The position numbers and the translations under genes were made by a program. From NCBI GenBank assembly GCA_947450015.1, contig CANFUB010000007.1, positions 1 through 23,414 of the forward strand: a stretch of 23,414 bases of DNA, written 5' to 3'. This DNA comes from Bacteroidota bacterium. Its GTDB lineage: Bacteria; Bacteroidota; Bacteroidia; NS11-12g; UBA955. Shown here one piece after another: positions 15,321-22,529 of this stretch. The notes under the pieces were generated by a model. That model did not search any database, was not told where the DNA came from, and worked only from the letters and a program-made list of their open reading frames with translations. The first letter of the stretch is position 1. Each line of letters begins with the position of its first letter.

Positions 15321-15605
15321 ATGGAAGACTTGAGTGAACTTGGCAAAGAAATTATCCTATTGTTGGTATTTGAAGAAGAGTTTAATAAGCTAATTGTAGA
15401 AACAACAGAGCCCAATAAACATGCTGTAAAAGATGAACTGCGCTATTTAATAGCAAAAGATTTTGCAAAACCTGCTGGCGAAATTGAAACAGGTTTGCGC
15501 CAAGGTTTTATTTACGACAGCGATAGAATGTTTGAATACAGCTATTGCCTAACTGCAAAAGGGTACCAATTGATGGAAGCCCTCATTCAAAAAAAACCTA
15601 AATAA
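15321..15605 (+). CDS. Hypothetical 94-residue protein, winged-helix-like
   Basis: The start ATG (MEDLSELGKEIILLLVFEEE) follows the DUF5522-like gene by 17 nt. The product is acidic at the N-terminus and predicted mostly helical, with a short strand region. It ends in YSYCLTAKGYQLMEALIQKK, a phrase that resembles the wing-to-last-helix part of MarR/PadR-type winged-helix domains (LT.KG...). A basic recognition helix is not obvious, so DNA binding is unproven; it could be a winged-helix fold used for protein contact. I do not recognise a named family. Pairing with a cysteine-rich protein could mean a shared small regulatory or metal-handling role, which is inference. Confidence 0.75.
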   Translation: MEDLSELGKEIILLLVFEEEFNKLIVETTEPNKHAVKDELRYLIAKDFAKPAGEIETGLRQGFIYDSDRMFEYSYCLTAKGYQLMEALIQKKPK

Positions 15606-15843
15606 CAGGGTCGATTAAATGTTTACATTTATGCTTACTTGTTGTTTTGTTACACCAATTTACAACCAATTCCCGCTCCTATTTTTAGAAGCAAGGATTA
15701 GCATGGCTTAACCAAGATTTTAAGCTGAAAAATTTCGCTGTTTGTAAGGACTATTTGCAATTAACTTTTGAATTTACATTTTAACATAATTTGTATTAGC
15801 AAATCGAATATTAAATAGCGTTTAATTATCAGAAGAAATTTTA

Positions 15844-17649
15844 TCACCTAATTAGGTTGACTGTGGCCGATAAATAAATTTTAGCAGCGGGTTTTTTAGG
15901 TAAATCCGTTGATTTTATTTTTAGTTGAACTAGATAAATACCATTTTGAACAATTGCTCCATTACATGACCCATCCCATCCTTCTTCAGCATTTTTCGAA
16001 TAGAATACTAGCTCACCCCATCGATTGAAAATAGACATTTCTAAATTATCTATGGATTTGCCAAAAATTTTAAAAACATCATTTATGCCATCATTATCAG
16101 GCGTAAAAGCATTAGGAATGAATATATAATCCATTATATCACATTCTATAACGTTTAGATAAATAGTATCAAATTGCCAACAATTATCAAAGGATTTTAA
16201 AATTAATGTGTCGCTTTTAGTACCTTTAATTTGTATATCCTTGAGGTTAGAAAACTTTAAGTTTTTTAGGTACCATTCTATGTTAGTAGTTAGTGCACTT
16301 AAAATCACAGAATCATTTATACATAGCGTAAAATTATTAGAAACAATTGCTTTATGTTTTGGATATTCTGTTACTTGGAAAGAGTCTATAGCAGGACAGC
16401 CATTAATATTTGAATTCCTAATAAAAACACCAGTAGTATTTACTGGGATATGGGTACTTTGAAGCCCAATTGTCCAAAGAAATTTTGTTTGGCCTTTGAC
16501 ACTATCCTTGCCTATTAAGACTGTGCTATCCTTGCATTTAGTATAAAGGTGTGCTTTAGATGTTATTGCTTTGGTAGAGTCTACTATTAGAGTATCTGTC
16601 CATTGACAACCATTCCTGTCTTTTTGAAGCCAATATGTGCCAGGATTTTTCACTATTATGCCTGCGGTGGTATCTCCTGTTGACCAGAGATATTTATCCG
16701 TAATATGGTTATTATTACATTTTAAGGTTAACGGGTTATTTGTTATACATAAACTACCTGATTTCTTAATTTTAAATGGACATTGTAACTTAAACCTTGT
16801 TGCATATAAACCCCTATTTAATGTCCCCCAATTTGTGCAATACAAGGAACTTGGTTTTAAATTATTCCTAAATAACGCTGACCCTGCATTAGTAATTTCC
16901 AATTTTGCTTTTATTGTAAGATATTGACCACCATTAACACCCTTTATCTTTGTTTTTACTGTATAATAATAATCATCTTGGCTATACCAAGGGGATGTTG
17001 TTGGATTTAAAGCAAAATAATTATAAATGTTAGTATCTTTATCATACACATTTTGCCGCGTTATAACTGCAATTTCATCGCCTTCAGAAGTTGGACTATT
17101 GCTTTGGGTTATCCGAATTTTAAAATCCTCATATGGATTTCGGTTTTTAATGTAAAATTTTTGACTCCAGGGTTGAAATGATTCAGATTTAATTAAAAAT
17201 GTAAAATCGTAAATGCTATCTTTAAGTAATGGTGCATTTAGCTTTAAGCTAAAGCCAAAATCAGAGATAGTATCTCCATTCAAGTTAATAACTACACTTG
17301 TGCTGCTATCATTGCAAAATGGACCTGCAAGTGTTTTCCGGTTTAACCGAATGTCAAACTCTGTACAACTTTTGTGTGATAATGTATCAAAACCCTCCAA
17401 TTTACAGTTTTTAAAAAAAAAATATTCATCTACAAAAGAGTTGCATCCAAGCGAACTGTATAATTTCCTATATACAGTCCCATATTTCCTGTAAATGGTT
17501 GCATTTAAAAAAATATCCTTACCTTTATGGATTAAGTTGCCATTTATAAATTGTTGCGAATGAAGTGGATTGCTATTCAAAATAAAAATTGAACAAAATA
17601 AAAACACCTGTAGCCCCTTAATAGGGGTTACAGGCATTATATATTTCAT
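15844..17649 (-). CDS. Secreted multi-domain protein with gliding-motility-associated C-terminal (CHU_C, T9SS type B) domain
   Basis: I place the start at the ATG at 17649 (MKYIMPVTPIKGLQVFLFCSI), 4 nt after the stop of the upstream gene; an upstream in-frame start at 17724 would overlap that gene by 71 nt and add an odd hydrophobic leader. The product has 601 residues. After the signal peptide (cleavage near PLHSQ) comes a region of about 270 residues of unknown beta-rich type. Next are Ig/PKD-like repeats (about 300-500) with the usual WSTGDTTAGIIV.NPGTYWL and FLWTIGLQ...IPVN.TGVF phrases and paired cysteines. The last ~95 residues, IFIPNAFTPDNDGINDVFKI to GWDGSCNG.....GIYLVQLK, are a CHU_C domain, a T9SS sorting signal. 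The protein should be surface-attached or released and probably acts with the GGX-repeat protein encoded just upstream. Confidence 0.9.
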   Translation of the reverse strand: MKYIMPVTPIKGLQVFLFCSIFILNSNPLHSQQFINGNLIHKGKDIFLNATIYRKYGTVYRKLYSSLGCNSFVDEYFFFKNCKLEGFDTLSHKSCTEFDIRLNRKTLAGPFCNDSSTSVVINLNGDTISDFGFSLKLNAPLLKDSIYDFTFLIKSESFQPWSQKFYIKNRNPYEDFKIRITQSNSPTSEGDEIAVITRQNVYDKDTNIYNYFALNPTTSPWYSQDDYYYTVKTKIKGVNGGQYLTIKAKLEITNAGSALFRNNLKPSSLYCTNWGTLNRGLYATRFKLQCPFKIKKSGSLCITNNPLTLKCNNNHITDKYLWSTGDTTAGIIVKNPGTYWLQKDRNGCQWTDTLIVDSTKAITSKAHLYTKCKDSTVLIGKDSVKGQTKFLWTIGLQSTHIPVNTTGVFIRNSNINGCPAIDSFQVTEYPKHKAIVSNNFTLCINDSVILSALTTNIEWYLKNLKFSNLKDIQIKGTKSDTLILKSFDNCWQFDTIYLNVIECDIMDYIFIPNAFTPDNDGINDVFKIFGKSIDNLEMSIFNRWGELVFYSKNAEEGWDGSCNGAIVQNGIYLVQLKIKSTDLPKKPAAKIYLSATVNLIR

Positions 17650-17653
17650 CCAC

Positions 17654-20407
17654 TTAGTTACCATCAATGAAAATTTTAGTAGTGTATTGACTATTATTAC
17701 CAAAAATGTTAATAATATAAACACCAGTTGGTAATGGCAAAGTTATGGTTTCTGCTGTTAAATCCCTATTATACACTTCTTGCCCCACTGAATTAATAAT
17801 AACAAGCTTTCCGTGATATTTTTTAGTGTTAACTAAAGTCAGTTGATTAATATCAGAATTGATACCAAAATCATCCTTGGTAAATGTAGAATCAACAACT
17901 GTAACGCTTCCCTTGAAAGTATTTCCAATATTAGCAGACTGATTATGAATGTCAATGTTTGTTCCATTCTGGGAATCGTCGTTATTCATCGGTGGTAAAG
18001 GTAAGTTGTCATTTTCGTAAAAAGATCCATCGTAATTTGTAATGCTTGCGTCTAAACCACGGTTACCAGAAGGTACACCGACAAATGGCGTAGCATCTTC
18101 AGTAGGGTGTTCATTAATTCCATTTCCTGTACCAGCACCACCTCCACCACCAGAACTCCCTCCTATGACCCCATTGGTTTCCACACATGCATCCACATCT
18201 ACATAAGGATTAGCATTCTTAATATCATCATAATCTGTCAGTCTTTTTAGTATTGGGTCGTATTCGTAAATTTTATGCCCGTTAATAGAATATAGAACAG
18301 TATTTATACCACTCATACTGGTAGAGATAATACCAGAATTTAAACTTCCACTACCACTATAACTTACCAATTGTTCCTTGCCACACACCTTATCCATAAA
18401 TTCTAAAAATACTTCACTTCTTTTCATTTTACATTCATATCTGGTGGAGCATGAACCCGTTACTTTTGTATAATAAAGAAGTGCAGTTCCGCTGTTCCAA
18501 TAAATTGGCGGCTGTCCGGGATTAGAAGTACTATTAATATTAAAAGTAGTACTTGAGGTATTTATATAGCTAACCCCACTCGCCATATCAGACCCTAGAT
18601 GTCTGAAAACTTCATCACAATCACATACAACCGCTGGGCAATAATTAATCTGACCACCAAAATGGAAATTTTTGGTCGTATTGCATGGTAATAGACTGAA
18701 TGCCGGACTATAGTTAATTGGGCGCGGAGTTTTGGTAAAGGTATATTTAAAACCGGCAGCACCACCCTTGCCTCCCTTTCCCATTGGATTCCAAGAATAG
18801 GTGCTGAAGGTTGCATGTGTGCCTCCACTTTTCTTTAAAATCCAAATTGTGCCACCATGGCCACCGGTGCCAGCATCGCCACCATTGCCTCCATTACCTC
18901 CATCGCCATATCCACCTACACCACCAGACGTGACAAAACCTCCGCTATTACATCCACCATCAGCACCTAAGCCGCCTTTGCCTCCCTTTCCACCATCACC
19001 ACCATTTCCACCATTACCACCATTTGAACCAGCTGCGCTAAAACGTACCTGATTATTAGTAAAATTTAAGGTAGAATTGGCTACCTTTAAAAATAATATG
19101 CCTCCTCCAACTCCTGCAGTACCCGCATCACCCCCTTTCTTTCCATCCTCTCCTTTAACACCAAATTGACCTGCTACTGTGTTTCCGTAAGAATTTCCAC
19201 CTTGACCACCCCATCCACCACCACCTCCACCTGTCGCAGAATGCTCCCCATAAGTTCCAGGACAACCTAAAACTAAATAGTTAGAAGAGTAAACAGAGTG
19301 AAGAAAACTAAAAATAAAATCTGTGGGTGAAGAATTTGTACCATTGGCTACCACATTATAAGCTGGTCCTCCTGTAACTCCATTATAGCTTGTTTGAAGT
19401 GCTAGTGGGTTGGTAGCTTTTAAAATGCCATCTGGTTCTCCAATAAGGCCAGTGCTGTTTTCAAAAAATGAACTATATGCAGGATAAATTGTTCTGTCAA
19501 CACTTCCTGTATGCGATCCAAGGCAAGATCCTCCGACTCCCCAAGCTGCTGCAGCCAATGCACCATTGCTTCCCACTCCAATGGCTCCAGTTGGACTTAT
19601 AAATTTAGCAGGAAAACCTTTGGCACTAACATTAAAGTAACCGCCGTTCATTACAAAATTATTACCAACCATAACACATAATATGCCTCCTGTTCCCCTG
19701 TTCCAATCGAAAGCAGGACAGGTTATAATTCCTGAATTTATTGTCAAATTCCAAAATCTTTTCACTTTTACAATTTGTAAATAATCCAAATTGCCACCAA
19801 GAGTAAAAGTAGGCCATGTGTTTGTATAAATGGTACCGCTAGTGGTTACATATGGTTTTAAACTAACGCTTCCTGTGTTAGTACCGCTTACTGTACCAGA
19901 ACCTGTTGTAGAACTGTTAGAATTAACTTCGCACATTGTATAACTCCCCATACTTGTATAAGTGCCTCCATCATTAATCATTTGAATTACCATTACCCAA
20001 TCACCTGTGGCAAAACTTCCTTCAAAATTATCTAGGGTTAATGTCCTACTTGTACTTCCAGTTGTCATCCCTGTTACTCTTGCTCTTTCACTGCACCAAG
20101 TTTCATCAGCCGCAATTGTGGCAGATGTATGGGTACTTAGGGGCCAACCATGCATTTGTGCATTCAGCGGAAGTTTTGACAAAAGCAATATAAAAAGCGC
20201 TAAAAAGTTGGCTATTTTTTTCTCTTTAAATAAAGAATTCAAATGAATCAATTTAAAAAATTTGAATTGTTGACTTATTCGAAAAGTTAATTTCTGATTA
20301 AGAATTGATTTAAAAATAAGCCTCTTAGTTGAAAACTTAATTTTAGTAATTTCTTTTTTTGCGAAGCTAATTGTGCGCTCAACACAATTTTTTAATTGTT
20401 TGTTCAT
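17654..20407 (-). CDS. Secreted glycine-rich (GGX-repeat) surface protein with T9SS type A-like C-terminus
   Basis: The frame of 917 residues starts at ATG 20407. A basic n-region of 65 residues precedes the hydrophobic core of the signal peptide (ANFLALFILLLSKLPLNAQ, 66-84), far longer than usual; in-frame TTG codons at 20251 and 20242 would give a normal-length leader. Residues about 85-390 are Ser/Thr/Gly-rich beta-type sequence. Residues about 390-550 are dominated by GGX triplets (GGNGGNGGDGGKGGKGG and related runs), the pattern of polyglycine-II bundles in some adhesins. A cysteine-containing region follows (CDCDEVFRHLG, CSTRYECKMKRSE, CGKEQ), then a second Gly run. The C-terminal ~75 residues (LVIINSVGQEVYNRDL, LPTGVYIINIFG) fit a T9SS type A sorting domain. 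The 4-nt gap to the CHU_C gene indicates one operon. Adhesion or surface-layer function is inferred. Confidence 0.88.
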   Translation of the reverse strand: MNKQLKNCVERTISFAKKEITKIKFSTKRLIFKSILNQKLTFRISQQFKFFKLIHLNSLFKEKKIANFLALFILLLSKLPLNAQMHGWPLSTHTSATIAADETWCSERARVTGMTTGSTSRTLTLDNFEGSFATGDWVMVIQMINDGGTYTSMGSYTMCEVNSNSSTTGSGTVSGTNTGSVSLKPYVTTSGTIYTNTWPTFTLGGNLDYLQIVKVKRFWNLTINSGIITCPAFDWNRGTGGILCVMVGNNFVMNGGYFNVSAKGFPAKFISPTGAIGVGSNGALAAAAWGVGGSCLGSHTGSVDRTIYPAYSSFFENSTGLIGEPDGILKATNPLALQTSYNGVTGGPAYNVVANGTNSSPTDFIFSFLHSVYSSNYLVLGCPGTYGEHSATGGGGGGWGGQGGNSYGNTVAGQFGVKGEDGKKGGDAGTAGVGGGILFLKVANSTLNFTNNQVRFSAAGSNGGNGGNGGDGGKGGKGGLGADGGCNSGGFVTSGGVGGYGDGGNGGNGGDAGTGGHGGTIWILKKSGGTHATFSTYSWNPMGKGGKGGAAGFKYTFTKTPRPINYSPAFSLLPCNTTKNFHFGGQINYCPAVVCDCDEVFRHLGSDMASGVSYINTSSTTFNINSTSNPGQPPIYWNSGTALLYYTKVTGSCSTRYECKMKRSEVFLEFMDKVCGKEQLVSYSGSGSLNSGIISTSMSGINTVLYSINGHKIYEYDPILKRLTDYDDIKNANPYVDVDACVETNGVIGGSSGGGGGAGTGNGINEHPTEDATPFVGVPSGNRGLDASITNYDGSFYENDNLPLPPMNNDDSQNGTNIDIHNQSANIGNTFKGSVTVVDSTFTKDDFGINSDINQLTLVNTKKYHGKLVIINSVGQEVYNRDLTAETITLPLPTGVYIINIFGNNSQYTTKIFIDGN
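18770..19235 (-). repeat. Degenerate GGX-coding repeat region inside the glycine-rich gene
   Basis: Most codons here are GGN, separated by Asn, Asp, Lys, Ala or Thr codons; the plus strand shows repeated CCACC/CCTCC-rich triplets. The units vary in wobble bases and in the third residue, so this is a coding repeat under selection for amino acids, not a recent clean tandem array. The GC content is visibly higher than in the flanks. Confidence 0.7.
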
Positions 20408-20566
20408 ATATTTTTATTTAAAAAATTTACTTTTTTAAACTTTATTAATAAAACAATTAGCTGTAATCTTGTTATATAAATAGAGTGTCGTTTGTATCTA
20501 TATCAAATTTTATTATTCTCTTATTTTAAAACATTTTAACAAATGAAATTCATTTTATTTGTTAAA

Positions 20567-20598
20567 CAAAGTTAATTTTACAACTGCTTAATAAACAA
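20567..20598 (-). promoter_or_regulatory. Candidate promoter of the glycine-rich/CHU_C operon
   Basis: On the minus strand, TTG (20598-20596) and TAACTTTG (20574-20567) are separated by 21 nt, which fits the Bacteroidota -33/-7 arrangement. It implies a 5' leader of roughly 155 nt before ATG 20407, much longer than at other genes here. Confidence 0.35.
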
Positions 20599-20606
20599 CT
20601 GCTTAA
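20580..20606. repeat. Direct repeat of 12 bp with 15-bp period
   Basis: ACAACTGCTTAA occurs at 20580-20591 and again at 20595-20606. The second copy overlaps the proposed -33 box of the glycine-rich operon. A period near one and a half helical turns is compatible with a tandem regulator site, but could be chance in AT-rich DNA. Confidence 0.4.
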
Positions 20607-20860
20607 ATTTAATACAGCTTACTATTATCGTAAAAAACGAAAAAGGTTGAATTAGATTAATTGACACCAATTTTCAACTACACAAAAACAAAAACACTTA
20701 AAGTATCTAATATCAAATAATTTTTATAGTAAAATACCCTTATTTTTCTTCCCTGCGGAACGAAAACCTAATAGATTAGCATAACAAATCCATACATACT
20801 CTTATCAATTCGCAAAAAAAGTTCAATCGAAAAGCTATTAACGATTGGTATAATTAATTA

Positions 20861-20868
20861 TATATTTG
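20861..20868 (+). promoter_or_regulatory. -7 element of the acyltransferase-galE operon
   Basis: TATATTTG is an exact TAnnTTTG match, 12 nt before the ATG at 20881. The in-frame TTG at 20866 overlaps the box and so is unlikely to be the start codon. A TTG at 20845-20847 is too close to be a regular -33 box. Confidence 0.45.
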
Positions 20869-20880
20869 CCAAATAAATAT

Positions 20881-21456
20881 ATGTCAGATTATTTTGCTCA
20901 CCCCACCGCAGTAATAGATGAAGGATGTACCATTGGCAATGGCTCTAAAATATGGCACTTCAGTCATATTATGCCCAATTGCACACTGGGAGAAAAATGC
21001 AATATCGGTCAGAATGTTGTCATCTCGCCCGAAGTGGTTTTAGGATCGAATGTAAAGGTGCAAAACAATGTTTCTATTTATACCGGTGTGATTTGTGAAG
21101 ATGATGTTTTCTTAGGACCAAGCATGGTGTTTACCAATGTTACCAACCCTCGCAGTGCGGTGAATAGAAAAGAGCAATACGCTAAAACCATTGTAGGTAA
21201 AGGGGCCAGCATCGGTGCAAATGCCACCATTGTTTGTGGTCATAATATTGGCGAATACGCTTTTATTGGCGCAGGTGCGGTAGTAACGAAACATGTACCA
21301 GATTTTGCATTGTTAGTGGGTAACCCAGCGCGACAAATAGGATGGATGAGTGAGTATGGACATCGTTTAGAATTTAACCGCGAAGGCATTGCCATTTGTG
21401 AAGAGAGCAATCAAACCTACGAACTGAAAGAGGGGCTTGTAAAAAGAATAAAATAA
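20881..21456 (+). CDS. Left-handed beta-helix sugar N-acetyltransferase, WbpD/WlbB-like
   Basis: The 191-residue protein is made of hexapeptide repeats (HPTAVIDEGCTIGNGSKIWH, CNIGQNVVISPEVVLGSNVK, KGASIGANATIVCGHNIGEY) that form a left-handed beta-helix trimer. The phrases IWHFSHIMPNC, NNVSIYTGVICEDDVFLGPS, FTNVTNPRSAVNRK and GAGAVVTK.VPDFALLVGNPARQIGWMS closely follow the acetyl-CoA-dependent N-acetyltransferases WbpD/WlbB, which act on UDP-2-acetamido-3-amino-2,3-dideoxy-glucuronate in O-antigen synthesis. The length is typical. The sugar used here is not certain, because the dehydrogenase, the DegT-type aminotransferase and the epimerase of that pathway are not in view. The galE stop-start gap is 2 nt, so the two genes are coupled. 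Confidence 0.92.
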   Translation: MSDYFAHPTAVIDEGCTIGNGSKIWHFSHIMPNCTLGEKCNIGQNVVISPEVVLGSNVKVQNNVSIYTGVICEDDVFLGPSMVFTNVTNPRSAVNRKEQYAKTIVGKGASIGANATIVCGHNIGEYAFIGAGAVVTKHVPDFALLVGNPARQIGWMSEYGHRLEFNREGIAICEESNQTYELKEGLVKRIK

Positions 21457-21458
21457 AG

Positions 21459-22457
21459 ATGAAAAATATATTGGTTACTGGCGGTTTAGGCTACATCGGT
21501 TCACATACTGTTGTTGAATTAATTGCACACAATTACAATCCTGTTATTATCGATGATTTAAGCAATACAAATATTGAAGTATTAGAACGCTTAAAAAAAA
21601 TAAGCGGTAAAGAGATTACCTATTATAAAAATGATGTTTGCGATACCGCAACTTTAATTAATATTTTAAACACCCATCACATTGAAGGGGTTATCCATTT
21701 TGCAGCGTTTAAGGCTGTTGGAGAATCGGTTCAATTTCCTTTAAAATATTACCACAACAATATTGGAGGCTTGGTATCGCTTATCAGTGCCATGGAAGCT
21801 TGTCAAATTAAGAACATTGTTTTCAGTTCATCGTGCACTGTGTATGGCGAGCCTGATTTTTCGCCTGTAGATGAATTATCGCCCATTAAAAAAGCGAGCT
21901 CTCCTTATGGCAATACCAAACAAATTGGCGAAGAAATATTAAACGAATGCGCTTTTTTAAATGCTGTAGCCTTAAGGTATTTTAATCCAATCGGTGCGCA
22001 TGAAAGTGCATTGATTGGTGAATTACCGTTGGGCATTCCGAATAATTTAGTACCGTTTATCACACAAACAGCGGCAGGTATACGCGAAAAAATTACTGTT
22101 TATGGCAACGATTACAATACCAAAGATGGCACTTGTGTAAGAGATTATATCCATGTGGTTGATTTAGCGAAAGCCCATGTGAAAGCCATTGATTTTATCA
22201 ATCAAAATCCAAACAATCATTTTGATGTATTTAACATTGGTACTGGTAATGGATTTACTGTACTCGAAATTATAGAGACCTTTGAAAAAGTGAACCAAAT
22301 AAAACTCAATTATACCATTGGTGCGCGAAGAGCAGGTGATGTAGAAAAGGTATGGGCCAATAACGACAAAGCAAGCAATGTACTAGGATGGCAAGCCGAA
22401 CTCAATTTAGAAAAAATGGTAGAATCTGCATGGCGCTGGCAACAGCATTTGCATTAA
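21459..22457 (+). CDS. galE: UDP-glucose 4-epimerase
   Basis: The 332-residue enzyme is a short-chain dehydrogenase/reductase of the GalE type and normal in length (E. coli GalE has 338). The NAD-binding Rossmann motif GGLGYIG is at residues 8-14, IDDLSN at 31-36, and the catalytic Ser-Tyr-Lys set is SSSCTVYGEP (123-132) with SPYGNTK (148-154; Tyr150, Lys154). LRYFNPIGAH (172-181), KDGTCVRDYIHVVDLA and FNIGTGNGFTVLE are also typical. It interconverts UDP-glucose and UDP-galactose (in some enzymes the N-acetyl forms too), feeding surface polysaccharide synthesis and galactose metabolism. It begins 2 nt after the acyltransferase stop, which suggests a common glycan role. Confidence 0.96.
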   Translation: MKNILVTGGLGYIGSHTVVELIAHNYNPVIIDDLSNTNIEVLERLKKISGKEITYYKNDVCDTATLINILNTHHIEGVIHFAAFKAVGESVQFPLKYYHNNIGGLVSLISAMEACQIKNIVFSSSCTVYGEPDFSPVDELSPIKKASSPYGNTKQIGEEILNECAFLNAVALRYFNPIGAHESALIGELPLGIPNNLVPFITQTAAGIREKITVYGNDYNTKDGTCVRDYIHVVDLAKAHVKAIDFINQNPNNHFDVFNIGTGNGFTVLEIIETFEKVNQIKLNYTIGARRAGDVEKVWANNDKASNVLGWQAELNLEKMVESAWRWQQHLH

Positions 22458-22529
22458 AAAAACTTCATCAATAGCGCCATAGAGATAGATTAAGCTAACA
22501 CATACAGCAACCCTTTAACCTAACATACA

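Larger units (their letters stand above)
20408..20880. other. Intergenic region between the divergent surface-protein operon and the sugar-enzyme operon
   Basis: These 473 very AT-rich bases contain a candidate promoter for the glycine-rich gene (20567-20574, minus), a 12-bp direct repeat (20580-20606) and a -7 box for the acyltransferase (20861-20868, plus). No ORF of interest, tRNA or strong hairpin was seen. Confidence 0.6.

Noticed and set aside
15606..15843. Possible RNA gene or ORF in the gap before the CHU_C gene end
   Set aside because: No tRNA-like fold, strong hairpin or protein-like frame was found; it is AT-rich spacer between convergent genes.
17650..17724. N-terminal extension of the CHU_C gene overlapping the upstream gene by 71 nt
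   Set aside because: The ATG at 17649 gives a normal signal peptide 4 nt after the previous stop; the extension is a hydrophobic stretch that is the out-of-frame image of the upstream gene's C-terminus.
18801..19052. Plus-strand proline-rich open frame opposite the glycine-rich gene
   Set aside because: It is the antisense of the GGN codon run; CC-rich triplets on the other strand give a stop-free Pro frame by necessity. The minus frame has a signal peptide and a sorting domain, the plus frame has nothing.
18770..19235. Possible minisatellite or CRISPR-like array
   Set aside because: The repeated units are irregular, in frame with a GGX protein and without equal-length spacers, so this is a coding repeat.
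20866..20880. TTG start five codons upstream of the acyltransferase ATG
   Set aside because: The TTG overlaps the -7 box TATATTTG and the family begins at MSDYFAHPTAV; the ATG at 20881 is a better start.
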